DNA of 64,000 nucleotides from NCBI GenBank assembly GCA_030848925.1, contig JANFFA010000001.1, positions 682,001-746,000 of the forward strand. Reading direction: 5' to 3'. This document shows, one piece after another, positions 8,285 through 16,773 of this stretch (positions are counted from its first letter, which is position 1; every line of letters begins with the position of its first letter). The DNA comes from Rhodalgimonas zhirmunskyi. Lineage in GTDB: Bacteria > Pseudomonadota > Alphaproteobacteria > Rhodobacterales > Rhodobacteraceae. A program made the translations under genes and the position numbers. Under the pieces are notes generated by a model. That model had not been told where the DNA came from and ran no database searches. It was given only the letters and a program-made list of their open reading frames with translations.

Positions 8285-8779
8285 ATGACCGAGATGAGCA
8301 AACTCGACCCCAAGGCCCTGTTGGCGGATGTGACCGAATTCCTTTGGCAGGAAGCCGATATTCTTGATCGCAAAGACTATGACGCATGGATAGACCTGTG
8401 GCTGAAAGAGGGGATTTACATCCTTCCCATCGGCGACGGCGAAGATTACGAGAACCAACTCAACCTTTGCTATGACGACGACAAGATGCGCCGCATGCGG
8501 GTCGACCGCTTCAAACGCGGTTTTTCGATCTCGTCTGCGCCCGCAGCGGATACCGTGCGCACGGTCAGCCGGATCGTGATCGAAAGCGCCGAAGGCGATG
8601 TCATCAAGCTCCGCGCCGCCGAGCATCTGGTCGAGGACAAATTCGGCCGCCAACGGATGTGGGCAGCAGACCTGTTCTACACGCTTCGCAAAACCGACGA
8701 CGGTTTCAAGCTGGAGCGCAAGATCGCAAAACTTCTCAACTCTGACGGGATGCTGAATTCGTTCAGCTATTTGTTCTGA
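8285..8779 (+). CDS. iacD: Ring-hydroxylating dioxygenase, small subunit (IacD-like)
   Basis: A 164-residue beta subunit with the SnoaL/NTF2-like fold typical of ring-hydroxylating dioxygenases: an N-terminal helix (FLWQEADILDRKDYDAWIDLW), a central segment DDKMRRMRVDRFKRGFS and a terminal LNSFSYLF. The pattern around RMRVDR is common in this family. It has no catalytic metal of its own and supports assembly of the alpha subunit. The stop codon overlaps the iacE start by one base (TGATG), so the two genes are translationally coupled. Confidence 0.88.
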   Translation: MTEMSKLDPKALLADVTEFLWQEADILDRKDYDAWIDLWLKEGIYILPIGDGEDYENQLNLCYDDDKMRRMRVDRFKRGFSISSAPAADTVRTVSRIVIESAEGDVIKLRAAEHLVEDKFGRQRMWAADLFYTLRKTDDGFKLERKIAKLLNSDGMLNSFSYLF

Positions 8780-9540
8780 TGGCGACACCTCTTCCGGAAA
8801 AAACCCAAACCGCCGTGGTCACGGGCGGCGCCCGTGGCTTCGGTGCCGAGGTATGCCGTGCGCTTCACAAGGATGGCTTCAGGGTGATCATCACGGATGT
8901 CGACCCCGGCCCCGACGCCGCGGCGCTGGCCTCCGAGCTTGATCTTGCCGGCGACACCTGCGTGACCGCAACGCTTGACGTTTCGAATCCAGAAGACTGG
9001 CAGCGCGTCCTCGATGAATGCGTCGCGCGCTATGGTTCGGTCGAAGTGCTGGTCAACAACGCCGCCCGCACCAAGGCGCAGCCGGTGATGGACATCGACC
9101 CGGCCGAGTTCAACGACATCATGGCCGTCAACGCCGGCGGCACCTTTACCGGATGTCAGATTTTCGGTCGCCATTTCAAAGACCGTGAGTATGGCCGGAT
9201 CATCAACATGGCCTCACTTGCGGGCCAAAACGGTGGCACCGCGACAGGCGCGCATTATGCCGCCTCCAAGGGCGCGATCCTGACCTTGACCAAGATCTTC
9301 GCGCGCGACCTCGCCCCCTTCAACATCACCTGCAATGCCATCGCCCCCGGGCCGATGGACACGCCGATGGTGCGCGCTGTTCTGGGCGAAAATATCGACA
9401 AGGCAATCGCAAACATCCCCGTCGGGCACCTCGGCGATCCCGTTGTCGTGGCCGAATTGGTCGCAATGCTCGCCGCTCCCCGTTCCGCTTTCGTCAATGG
9501 CGCCTGTTGGGACGTCAATGGCGGGCTTTTCATGCGCTGA
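8779..9540 (+). CDS. iacE: Short-chain dehydrogenase/reductase (IacE-like)
   Basis: A classical 253-residue SDR. It has the NAD(P)-binding motif TGGARGFG near residue 17, an acidic residue after beta-2 (TDVD) suggesting NAD(H) preference, NNAA, the active-site Ser of MASLAG, and YAASK as the Tyr/Lys pair. In the indole-3-acetate pathway IacE acts early on hydroxylated indole intermediates, together with IacA, on the way to dioxindole-3-acetate. It lies between iacD and iacF in one continuous operon. Confidence 0.87.
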   Translation: MATPLPEKTQTAVVTGGARGFGAEVCRALHKDGFRVIITDVDPGPDAAALASELDLAGDTCVTATLDVSNPEDWQRVLDECVARYGSVEVLVNNAARTKAQPVMDIDPAEFNDIMAVNAGGTFTGCQIFGRHFKDREYGRIINMASLAGQNGGTATGAHYAASKGAILTLTKIFARDLAPFNITCNAIAPGPMDTPMVRAVLGENIDKAIANIPVGHLGDPVVVAELVAMLAAPRSAFVNGACWDVNGGLFMR

Positions 9541-9550
9541 GGGCCAATGA

Positions 9551-10507
9551 ATGACTGACGCAAACACTTACACCGTTTCCGACCGGTTTGAAGATCGCGG
9601 CGATATCGCGCGCATTCGCTTCACCCCGAAAAGCGGCAGCAAACTTCCCCCCTTCACGGCGGGCGCCCATATCGACATCTACCTTCCGGATGTCGATATG
9701 TGGCGGCAATATTCGCTCTGCTCCGATCCTGCCGAAACCGGGTTTTACGAGATCGGCGTTCTCAAGGATCCGAACTCGCGGGGGGGCTCCACGGCGGTTC
9801 ATCGACTTGCCGTCGAAGGCGCAGAATTCAAGCTGGACGGCCCGCGCAATCACTTTCCGTTGGATGAAACCGCGGCGCGCACCGTCCTCTTGGGCGGCGG
9901 GATCGGCGTCACGCCGATGATCGCGATGGCCAAACGCCTGCACGCTTTGGGCAAGGATTTCACCCTGCACTACTGCACCCGCTCCGACGCCGTGACCGCA
10001 TTCAAGGATGCGCTGGACAGTTCGGAGTTCGCCGACAAGGTCGTCTATCATTTTGACGATCAGGACGCCGATCAGCGGCTCGACCTGGCTCGCGACCTTC
10101 CCGCGCCTGCGTCAGACACGCACCTCTATGTCTGCGGCCCTCAAGGGTTCATGGATTGGGTCATCTCAACCGCCGAAAGCGACGGCCATGCCCGTGCCAA
10201 TGTGCATCGCGAATATTTCTCGGCGGATGTTGATCTGTCCGGGGACAGTTTTGAAGTGGAATGCGCCGAAAGCGGCATCACCGTCACCATCGGCCCAAAG
10301 GATACGATCGCCAAGGCCCTCGCCAAAGAGGGCATCAAGATCGAGGTCAAATGCGAAGAAGGTGTCTGTGGCACCTGCATCACCGATGTGTTGAGCGGTG
10401 AAATCGACCACCGCGATCAGTTCCTTACCGAGGAAGAGCGCGAAGACGGTGATCAACTCTGTGCCTGCTGCTCGCGCGGCAAGGGCAAACTGGTTCTGGA
10501 TATCTGA
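9551..10507 (+). CDS. iacF: Flavin and [2Fe-2S] oxidoreductase (IacF-like)
   Basis: A 318-residue phthalate-dioxygenase-reductase type protein. It has an N-terminal flavin domain (RQYSLCS), an NAD domain (LLGGGIGVTPM), and a C-terminal plant-type ferredoxin with Cys residues in CEEGVCGTC and a distal CACCS. It should pass electrons from NADH to the Rieske oxygenase IacCD in one polypeptide, which explains the lack of a separate ferredoxin gene. The gene begins 10 bp after iacE. The domain order FMN-NAD-2Fe2S differs from PaaE (FAD/NAD then ferredoxin, longer) elsewhere in the window. Confidence 0.88.
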   Translation: MTDANTYTVSDRFEDRGDIARIRFTPKSGSKLPPFTAGAHIDIYLPDVDMWRQYSLCSDPAETGFYEIGVLKDPNSRGGSTAVHRLAVEGAEFKLDGPRNHFPLDETAARTVLLGGGIGVTPMIAMAKRLHALGKDFTLHYCTRSDAVTAFKDALDSSEFADKVVYHFDDQDADQRLDLARDLPAPASDTHLYVCGPQGFMDWVISTAESDGHARANVHREYFSADVDLSGDSFEVECAESGITVTIGPKDTIAKALAKEGIKIEVKCEEGVCGTCITDVLSGEIDHRDQFLTEEEREDGDQLCACCSRGKGKLVLDI

Positions 10508-10518
10508 GGAGAGCACGA

Positions 10519-11052
10519 ATGGAACTCACCCCCAACCAGTTGGCCTTTCGCGAAGGCATGAGCCGCATGGGCGCGGGCGTCAACCTGATCACCTCGAACG
10601 GGAATTCGGGGCGGCATGGCTTTGTCGCTTCGGCGGTTTGCTCCGTCACCGATACGCCGCCGACGCTCTTGGTCTGTGTCAATCGCAACGCCTTCGTGCA
10701 TGACAGGTTCCTCGAAAACGGGGCGCTCTGTGTCAATGTTCTGGCCGCACATCACCAAGACCTGTCCCGGGTTTTCGCGCGCTACGTCGAAGGGGTCGAT
10801 CGATTTTCCTATGGCGATTGGCTGACCCTTAGCACCGGCTCCCCCGTGCTGCGCGATGCCAATGTCGCCTTCGATTGCCGCATCGGTTCGGTGCTGGAGC
10901 AAGGGTCGCACTCGGTGATGTTCTGCGAGATCAAGGCCGTCCACCTGCCCGAGAAGCCGGATCGCGGCCTGGTCTATTTCAGCCGCGATTATCACCACTT
11001 GGAAGCCGAGAAACCAAGGGGCGACAATCTCTCCGAGGCGTCGAAAGCATGA
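10519..11052 (+). CDS. iacG: Flavin reductase (IacG-like)
   Basis: A 177-residue member of the flavin-reductase-like split-barrel family, with the signature region GVNLITSNGNSGRHGFVASAVCSVTDTPPTLLVCVN (about residues 15-50) and a late CEIKAVHL strand. It supplies free reduced flavin to a two-component monooxygenase, here most likely IacA. It is the last gene of the iacHABCDEFG run, and a 318-bp non-coding stretch separates it from the transporter operon. Confidence 0.87.
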   Translation: MELTPNQLAFREGMSRMGAGVNLITSNGNSGRHGFVASAVCSVTDTPPTLLVCVNRNAFVHDRFLENGALCVNVLAAHHQDLSRVFARYVEGVDRFSYGDWLTLSTGSPVLRDANVAFDCRIGSVLEQGSHSVMFCEIKAVHLPEKPDRGLVYFSRDYHHLEAEKPRGDNLSEASKA

Positions 11053-11370
11053 CGGTAATCTGCCCCCATGCCCCTTATCAAATTCAGCTTCAAAATCAGA
11101 CAGGGCTTCTCACAAAGCGCGTGTTTTTTAACCAATCAAGCGCGAACGAGGTCGAAACGAACCGCAATGGCCAAAATTACGTAAACATTCTTGACCCATT
11201 GCCGACTTGCGGTAGTTTTACCGTATTGCCGCGAGCGCGAAAGCCGTCTGGCTCCCCGTTCGCCCCCTGACTGATCGACCGGAAAACCACTCTACGGAAA
11301 CGACCCACCACCACCCCAGAAAAAGCACCAGCAAACACGGTGCACCAATACTGCAACAGGGAAACGCACA
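11053..11370. other. Intergenic control region before the TRAP operon
   Basis: This 318-bp stretch has no plausible gene. It is less G+C-rich than its surroundings in the middle, and holds TTACGTAA (11177-11184), a -35-like TTGACC (11191-11196) and the inverted repeat listed separately. No clear terminator for iacG was found, so read-through from the upstream operon remains possible. A C/A-rich leader (11281-11370) precedes dctP. Confidence 0.6.
11209..11224. promoter_or_regulatory. Second probable IacR operator, overlapping a promoter
   Basis: GCGGTAG-TT-TTACCGT matches 14 of 16 bases of the tight inverted repeat at 4205-4220. TTGACC at 11191-11196 lies 12 bp upstream, so the repeat covers the likely -10 zone, a repressor arrangement. 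It stands 146 bp before the dctP start. This links transporter and iac expression by sequence; the protein that binds is inferred. Confidence 0.6.
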
Positions 11371-12381
11371 ATGAAAAAACTCCTCTCAACCGTCGCTACG
11401 GCAATGCTGCTGTCCGCAGCGGCCCAAGCCGAAACCACCTTGACCGTGGCCAACTGGCTGCCGCCCTCGCATCCTCTGGTGTCCGAGGTCATCGTGCCCA
11501 TGACCGAACAGATCAAGGAAGCCACCGGCGGTGAAGTCGTCGCCAATATCCTGCCTGCCCCTCTCGGGCCGCCGCCGGCGCATTTCGACTTTGCCATCAA
11601 CGGTGTCGCGGACATCACTTTTGGGGTCCAAGGCTATTCGGCAGGTCGCTTCAAAACCACGAACATCGCGGAAATCCCGTTTCTGGGTGACAGCGCAGAA
11701 GCGATCTCGGTCGCGTATTGGCGCACCTATGAAGCCATGCTCAAAGATGCGGGCGAATATGACGACGTGAAGGTTCTGGGCATCTTCACCCACGGCCCCG
11801 GCGAAATTTTCCTGAAGGAAGGCGATGCAACGTCGGTCGACCTTCTGAGCGGGAAAAAGCTGCGCGTCGGCGGCGGGATCGTGCACGAGGTCGCCTCGAC
11901 ACTGGGCGCGGTCCCGGTCGAAGGCCCCTCCTCCAAAGCGTATGAGCTTCTGAGCCAAGGTGTCGCCGATGGCATCCTGTTCCCCTATGAATCGGTCAGC
12001 TTCTTTAAGCTCATCCCACAGCTGGAAATGGGCGTCTCCGTGCCGGGCGGCCTTTACAACACGTCTTTCTTCATCGTGATGAACAAGGCCAAGTGGGAAA
12101 GCCTGACGCCCGAACAGCAAGCCGCAATCGACAGCGTCACCGGCGAAGCACTCGCCCGCATGGCCGGGCAGATGTGGGACCGCGTAGATGCCGCAGGGCT
12201 TGAGGCGATGGCCGGTAAAACAACCGTCACCGCAGCAACCGCCGAACAGGTCGCCGCGTGGGAAAAAGCACTGAAACCGGTCGTTGATGCGAAACTCGCC
12301 GAGGTATCGGAAACGGGCGTCGACGGGGCTGCCGCCCTCGAAATGCTCAAGGCCGAAATCGCCGCGGTTGAAGCAGAATAA
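11371..12381 (+). CDS. dctP: TRAP transporter substrate-binding protein (DctP family)
   Basis: The 336-residue protein has a Sec signal peptide (MKKLLSTVATAMLLSAAAQA, cleavage after residue 20) and a DctP fold. Arg165 in the segment GKKLRVGGG corresponds to the arginine that usually grips a substrate carboxylate in this family. It captures an organic acid in the periplasm for the DctQM membrane complex. Position inside the iac locus, under a shared operator, suggests indole-3-acetate or a related aromatic acid as ligand; this is inference. Its stop overlaps the dctQ start by one base. Confidence 0.88.
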   Translation: MKKLLSTVATAMLLSAAAQAETTLTVANWLPPSHPLVSEVIVPMTEQIKEATGGEVVANILPAPLGPPPAHFDFAINGVADITFGVQGYSAGRFKTTNIAEIPFLGDSAEAISVAYWRTYEAMLKDAGEYDDVKVLGIFTHGPGEIFLKEGDATSVDLLSGKKLRVGGGIVHEVASTLGAVPVEGPSSKAYELLSQGVADGILFPYESVSFFKLIPQLEMGVSVPGGLYNTSFFIVMNKAKWESLTPEQQAAIDSVTGEALARMAGQMWDRVDAAGLEAMAGKTTVTAATAEQVAAWEKALKPVVDAKLAEVSETGVDGAAALEMLKAEIAAVEAE

Positions 12382-12911
12382 TGAGCGACACCGCGAACGC
12401 AGATCTTCGGGAGGGGGGCAAGCGCCCCTCTCCCGGGCATCACTTGACACGATCTGGCATCTTTCTGGGCAGTATCGGCGGCGTGCTCTTGCTCGCCATG
12501 ATGGGACTGACCGTCTGTGATGTGATCGGGCGTTACCTGTTCAACTCTCCGATCAAAGGCGCAAGCGAGCTGACCGAACTCTTGCTGTGCGCGGTTATCT
12601 TCGTTGGGTTGGGCGCGGTTTCCCTCGCCGAAGATCATGTCACCGTCGATCTTCTGACCGAAAAGATGCCGCAAGCGGTGCATCCCTCGCGCCAGGCCCT
12701 CACCGGCGCCCTGAGCGGCCTGATCCTCGTCGTGATCGCATGGCGGCTTTGGATCTACGCGGATCAGATCGGCGGCTACGGCGGCCAGACGACCAACCTC
12801 GGGATTCCCATCGCTCCACTCGGCTATTTCTGTGCGGTCTGCGCATTTGTCGGCGGTCTGATCACCGCGTTTCTGCCCCTCAGACGGTTCATCCGACGTC
12901 TGCAGGAATAA
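12381..12911 (+). CDS. dctQ: TRAP transporter small permease (DctQ family)
   Basis: A 176-residue membrane protein with four hydrophobic segments (for example GSIGGVLLLAMMGLTVCDVIG near residue 32 and LLLCAVIFVGLGAVSL) and the DctQ-like motif VCDVIGRYLFN. It bridges the binding protein and the large permease. It begins in the dctP stop codon and is followed 12 bp later by dctM, so the three genes form one unit. Confidence 0.88.
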   Translation: MSDTANADLREGGKRPSPGHHLTRSGIFLGSIGGVLLLAMMGLTVCDVIGRYLFNSPIKGASELTELLLCAVIFVGLGAVSLAEDHVTVDLLTEKMPQAVHPSRQALTGALSGLILVVIAWRLWIYADQIGGYGGQTTNLGIPIAPLGYFCAVCAFVGGLITAFLPLRRFIRRLQE

Positions 12912-12923
12912 AGGATAAGACGC

Positions 12924-14204
12924 ATGGAACATTGGCCTGTTGGCATGGCTATTCTGGCCTTTCTGTTGTTCATGGGCGTGCCCATTGCCTTTGCCCTGAC
13001 GGGCGTTGGCCTGATCGGCGTGGTCTCGATCATCGGCTGGTCAGGATCTCTGTCACTGCTTGGGTCGGTCTTCTTCGACAACGGGCGCGACTACACGCTT
13101 TCTGTCTTGCCGCTGTTCCTGTTGATGGGGAATTTCGTCGTGCAATCGGGCATCGCGACGGAGCTTTACACCTCCGCCTATGCATGGCTGCGCCATCGCA
13201 AGGGCGGCCTCGCAACTGCTACGGTGGTGGCCTGTGGTGCGTTTTCATCGGTGTGCGGCTCATCACTCGCCACGGCGGCCACCATGACCAAAATCGCCCT
13301 GCCCTCTATGCGGCGCTATGGTTACCCGGATCAGCTTTCAACCGCATCAATCGCCGCCGGCGGCACCTTGGGCATTCTGATCCCGCCCTCCGTGATCCTC
13401 GTGTTCTACGGTATTCTCACGCAGCAAGACATCGGACGGCTGTTCCTTGCCGGGCTGATCCCCGGTGTGATCGGCATCATCGGCTATTCGATCGCCGTGC
13501 GCATAACCCTGAAATTTCAGGGCATCGATCTTCCCACCGAACCGAAACTGCCCTTGATCGATCGCATTCGCGCCCTGAAAGGAACCGCCGGGGCCCTCGT
13601 CCTGTTCGCTTTTGTCATGGGCGGTATCTACCTTGGCGTCTTCACCCCCACCGAAAGCGCTGGCATGGGCGCAGGCGGCGCGCTTTTGCTGGTGATCCTG
13701 AAGCGCAAGTTTTCAATCGAAGCAACGCTTTCGGTGCTGTTCGATACGATGAAAACCACTGCAATGATGTTTTTCATCCTGTTCGGCGCGCTGACCTTCA
13801 CAAACTACGTGAACATGTCTGGCATGACCACGGACATCCAATCCATGATCACCGGCCTGACCAGTAGCCCAATGGCGTTCATCCTCATCGTGTTCTGCAT
13901 CTATCTCGTGCTTGGCTGCGTGCTGGAAAGCCTGTCGATGATCATGCTTACCGTGCCCGTGTTCTACCCGATCGCGGCCAGCCTCGGGATCGATCTGATC
14001 TGGTTCGGCATCTTCGTCGTGATGGTGACCGAGATTTCCTACATCACCCCGCCCGTTGGCATGAATGCCTTCGTGCTGCGCACGGTGGCGCCGGATGTCC
14101 GGCTGAGCACGATTTTCAAAGGCCTTGCGCCCTTCGTCGCGATGGATGTGCTGCGCGTCGGTCTTCTGACCGCAGCGCCCATTCTGGTGCTGGTCCTCAC
14201 CTAG
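12924..14204 (+). CDS. dctM: TRAP transporter large permease (DctM family)
   Basis: A 426-residue protein with about 12 hydrophobic segments and the DctM hallmarks GVPIAFALTG near the N-terminus, SSLATAATMTKIALPSM, and GTLGILIPPSVILV, followed late by YITPPVGMNAFV. It is the ion-driven transport subunit. It is full length, with no frameshift. The ketopantoate-reductase-like gene starts 19 bp downstream and is probably cotranscribed. Confidence 0.9.
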   Translation: MEHWPVGMAILAFLLFMGVPIAFALTGVGLIGVVSIIGWSGSLSLLGSVFFDNGRDYTLSVLPLFLLMGNFVVQSGIATELYTSAYAWLRHRKGGLATATVVACGAFSSVCGSSLATAATMTKIALPSMRRYGYPDQLSTASIAAGGTLGILIPPSVILVFYGILTQQDIGRLFLAGLIPGVIGIIGYSIAVRITLKFQGIDLPTEPKLPLIDRIRALKGTAGALVLFAFVMGGIYLGVFTPTESAGMGAGGALLLVILKRKFSIEATLSVLFDTMKTTAMMFFILFGALTFTNYVNMSGMTTDIQSMITGLTSSPMAFILIVFCIYLVLGCVLESLSMIMLTVPVFYPIAASLGIDLIWFGIFVVMVTEISYITPPVGMNAFVLRTVAPDVRLSTIFKGLAPFVAMDVLRVGLLTAAPILVLVLT

Positions 14205-14223
14205 CAAAAGAACGAGAGAGACA

Positions 14224-15243
14224 ATGAACAGCTTTCACAAGATCGGTGTGATCGGAGCCGGCAATATCGGCACGGCCATGGCTGCGCTGCTGTCGCAATC
14301 AGGTGCGCAGGTCTGGCTCACGGCGCGTGGGGCGCGGCTAGAGCAGATTGCACGCGACGGTATCGAGCTTGATGATCGCGGCAAGGTCATCAAGGCCCGC
14401 CCAAACACCTGCGAACAGCTTAGCACGCCGGTCGACGCTCTGTTCGTCTGCGTGAAATCTCAAAGCCTTGCTTCGGCGATTTACCAGAACCGGGCCGCCA
14501 TCACGCCCGATACATTGGTGATCCCAATGGTGAATGGCTTGCCCTTCTGGTTCTACGCCGATGCGTCCGACCTTGGCTCTGTGCCGCTGCTGGACCCCGA
14601 CAATGAACTGGCGCGGCTCCTGACCCCGCAACAGGTCTTGGGCGCCGTCCTTTTGATGACGGTCCAGATGGATGAAGCCGGCCGGGCGAAATCGTCCAAC
14701 ACCCCAACCCTGAGCCTCGGGGCAGTGTGCGACGGCGTCGATACCGACCGTGTGGATCAATTGATCTCTCTTCTGGCTATTGGCGGCGTGCGCAGCGCGT
14801 TCGATCCGGACATTCGGCAAAAAGTGCTCGTCAAACTGCTTGCCAATTTCGCGACCAACCCGCTCTCGGCACTGACCGGAAGCATGCTGAGCGAGATGGG
14901 CCAGACCCCTGCCCTTCGCGACATCGCCTGTGCCTTGGCAGACGAGTTTCGCAACTGGGCCCAAAGCGAAGGTTACGCGCTTCCGTCCAATACGTGGCTT
15001 GTTGACCTGATGATCGATGCAGGTGCCTTCCCGACATCCATGCTTCAGGACGCCGTGGCCGGCAAACCACTGGAACTGGATGCGATCTGCCTTGCGCCGA
15101 TGGAGTTGGCCAAGCGCAAAGGCGCATCCATGCCGACCCTGCGCTGGCTTCTCGACCGTCTCACCACGGTCCAGACACTTCCTGTCGAAGAATCTCAGCT
15201 ACCCGACCTGATCCAAACCCTGCACCTGTCGCAAACCGCCTGA
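14224..15243 (+). CDS. Ketopantoate reductase-like NADP-dependent dehydrogenase
   Basis: A 339-residue ApbA/PanE-family protein with an N-terminal Rossmann motif (VIGAGNIGTAMAALL, GxGxxG), a Lys in the segment FVCVKSQ and a C-terminal helical domain (KLLANFATNPLSALTG). True PanE makes pantoate, but the fold is also used for other 2-oxo or 3-oxo acids. Here it lies between TRAP genes and an aldolase-like gene, downstream of the second operator. A role in indole-3-acetate or related acid metabolism is more likely than vitamin synthesis. The substrate is unknown. Confidence 0.75.
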   Translation: MNSFHKIGVIGAGNIGTAMAALLSQSGAQVWLTARGARLEQIARDGIELDDRGKVIKARPNTCEQLSTPVDALFVCVKSQSLASAIYQNRAAITPDTLVIPMVNGLPFWFYADASDLGSVPLLDPDNELARLLTPQQVLGAVLLMTVQMDEAGRAKSSNTPTLSLGAVCDGVDTDRVDQLISLLAIGGVRSAFDPDIRQKVLVKLLANFATNPLSALTGSMLSEMGQTPALRDIACALADEFRNWAQSEGYALPSNTWLVDLMIDAGAFPTSMLQDAVAGKPLELDAICLAPMELAKRKGASMPTLRWLLDRLTTVQTLPVEESQLPDLIQTLHLSQTA

Positions 15244-15255
15244 AAGGATACCGCG

Positions 15256-16029
15256 ATGAACAGTCAAACGCCCTCGATGACCCCCTCCACGCCCATGGCC
15301 GGGATGACGGAATCCGACCTTCGCATGCAGCTTGCGGATTTCTACCATCTGGTCAGCTACCTCGGCTGGACCGAACTGATTTTCAACCATATTTCCGTCC
15401 GCCTTCCCGGCGAAGAGCACGCCTATCTCGTCAACCCGATGGGATTGCATTATGACGAGGTGACACCCGAAAACCTTCTGGTTGTCGGGGTGGATGGCAA
15501 ACTGCTGCGCGACAGCCCTTACAAGCCGAACCCTGCGGGGTTTGCCCTTCATGGCGTGATCCATGAACACCGACCCGATGTGGGCTGCGTCGCCCATACC
15601 CACACCACCCCGATCTCTGCAATGACCATGAAGGGGTTCGGCATCGATCACGACAGCTTCTATGGCGCACAGCTATACGGGCGCGTCGGGTATCACACCT
15701 TCGAAGGCATCACGATCTATGACGAAGAGCGCGAGCGCATTCTGGACTCACTTAAAAACAAGCACGTGCTGGTGCTGCGCAATCACGGGATCGCGGTTTG
15801 CGAAGCCGATATTCCGCTCACCTTCTTCCTGCTATGGACCGTTCAGCGCGCCGCTGAAATCCAATGTGCGGCAAGCGCAATCCCCGGCGCGAACAACACC
15901 CTGCCGGAAGAGATCAAACAGAAATGTGCCGATGACGCACAACGCCTGAAAGACAACGCCTCATTTGCCACCCTGCTGTTTGATGCAATGGTTCGCAAAA
16001 TGAAGCGCGACCGCCCGGAATTCGCCTGA
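15256..16029 (+). CDS. Class II aldolase/adducin-like protein
   Basis: A 257-residue protein with the zinc-binding HTH triad (VAHTHTTPISAM) and a later metal His in VLRNHGIAV, as in class II aldolases and sugar-phosphate epimerases. Family members cleave or isomerise phosphosugars, but many members in catabolic clusters act as decarboxylases or on unusual substrates. The N-terminal 15 residues are a Thr/Pro/Met-rich tail. It is the last gene of the TRAP operon, 12 bp after the reductase, and is followed by a hairpin. No specific reaction can be assigned. Confidence 0.75.
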   Translation: MNSQTPSMTPSTPMAGMTESDLRMQLADFYHLVSYLGWTELIFNHISVRLPGEEHAYLVNPMGLHYDEVTPENLLVVGVDGKLLRDSPYKPNPAGFALHGVIHEHRPDVGCVAHTHTTPISAMTMKGFGIDHDSFYGAQLYGRVGYHTFEGITIYDEERERILDSLKNKHVLVLRNHGIAVCEADIPLTFFLLWTVQRAAEIQCAASAIPGANNTLPEEIKQKCADDAQRLKDNASFATLLFDAMVRKMKRDRPEFA

Positions 16030-16052
16030 TCCTTCCATTCGCAAATCAGCCA

Positions 16053-16090
16053 GGCCAAACAGGGCGGCCCCCGTGTCGCTCTGTTTGGCC
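16053..16090 (+). terminator. Hairpin after the aldolase-like gene
   Basis: A perfect 10-bp stem GGCCAAACAG (16053-16062) / CTGTTTGGCC (16081-16090) with an 18-base loop, 23 bp beyond the aldolase-like stop. It lacks a T run, so it may end transcription weakly or only stabilise the mRNA end. Confidence 0.45.
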
Positions 16091-16295
16091 GCAAACGCCC
16101 GGTCAGTCACTCTCGGCACGCGTCACTTTCCGAGGAATGCCGCCGCCCTTGATCACGCGGCCAGGGCGCAGGACATCTCCGTCCCCCTTGGCCCTGATCA
16201 GCAACCAAAGGCATGGATGCACCCCCGCGATGCGCCCAAAAGTCTCATCACTTTCCACGTTCTATTTTGCTAGAAATCTCACTAAAAGATGAGGG

Positions 16296-16305
16296 ATCAC
16301 GTGAA
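16296..16305. promoter_or_regulatory. ATCACGTGAA palindrome before iacR
   Basis: The core TCACGTGA (16297-16304) is a perfect palindrome 17 bp upstream of the iacR GTG start and matches the site at 4172-4181 in nine of ten bases. A GGAG ribosome-binding site follows at 16308-16311. Binding here could block iacR transcription or translation, consistent with autoregulation. Confidence 0.3.
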
Positions 16306-16320
16306 TTGGAGACATCTTCT

Positions 16321-16773
16321 GTGGCACTAAAGCAGGATAACCCCAAGAAATTCAAAGAAAATTGGCCTTTTTTCTGGGTAAGCCAAATCAATGCCGCCTA
16401 CGCCAACGCCCTCGAACGCCGGATCAAACCCTACGGCATAGACCTTCCCCGCTGGCGCGCAATGATGAGCCTTTACGAAGATCAATACCTGTCCGTTTCC
16501 GAGATCGCCGAATTTTCCGCGCAGAAACTCAACACCACCACGAAAGTCATTCAACGTATGTTGAACGACGGTCTGGTCACCACCCGCGTCCGCCCAAGCG
16601 ACGGCCGCGTCACGGAGGTCTGCCTCACGAACAAGGGCGAAAAACTGCGCAAGGTCGCCTTTGATGAATCCCAGATCGTCTTTCAGAACGCCTTTGCGGA
16701 ATTCACTCAAAAAGATCTCGCAGCACTAAACGGCACGCTGGCGAAACTCCATGCGCGGCTCAAGAAACTGTAA
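16321..16773 (+). CDS. iacR: MarR-family regulator, IacR-like
   Basis: The 150-residue protein has a MarR winged helix (LSVSEIAEFSAQKLNTTTKVIQRMLNDGLVTTRVRPSDGR) between dimerisation helices. A GTG start at 16321 was chosen because GGAG lies 9 bases before it and the protein then begins with the usual MarR helix; the longer in-frame stretch back to 16213 has no good start. IacR proteins repress iac genes until an indole-3-acetate-derived signal binds. Here it lies about 290 bp beyond the aldolase-like gene on the same strand, next to the cluster it should control. Confidence 0.82.
   Translation: MALKQDNPKKFKENWPFFWVSQINAAYANALERRIKPYGIDLPRWRAMMSLYEDQYLSVSEIAEFSAQKLNTTTKVIQRMLNDGLVTTRVRPSDGRVTEVCLTNKGEKLRKVAFDESQIVFQNAFAEFTQKDLAALNGTLAKLHARLKKL

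Noticed and set aside
12587-13867. Alternative plus-strand frame across dctQ and dctM
   Set aside because: It is Arg/His-rich and lies over two genes with clear TRAP permease motifs and hydrophobic profiles.
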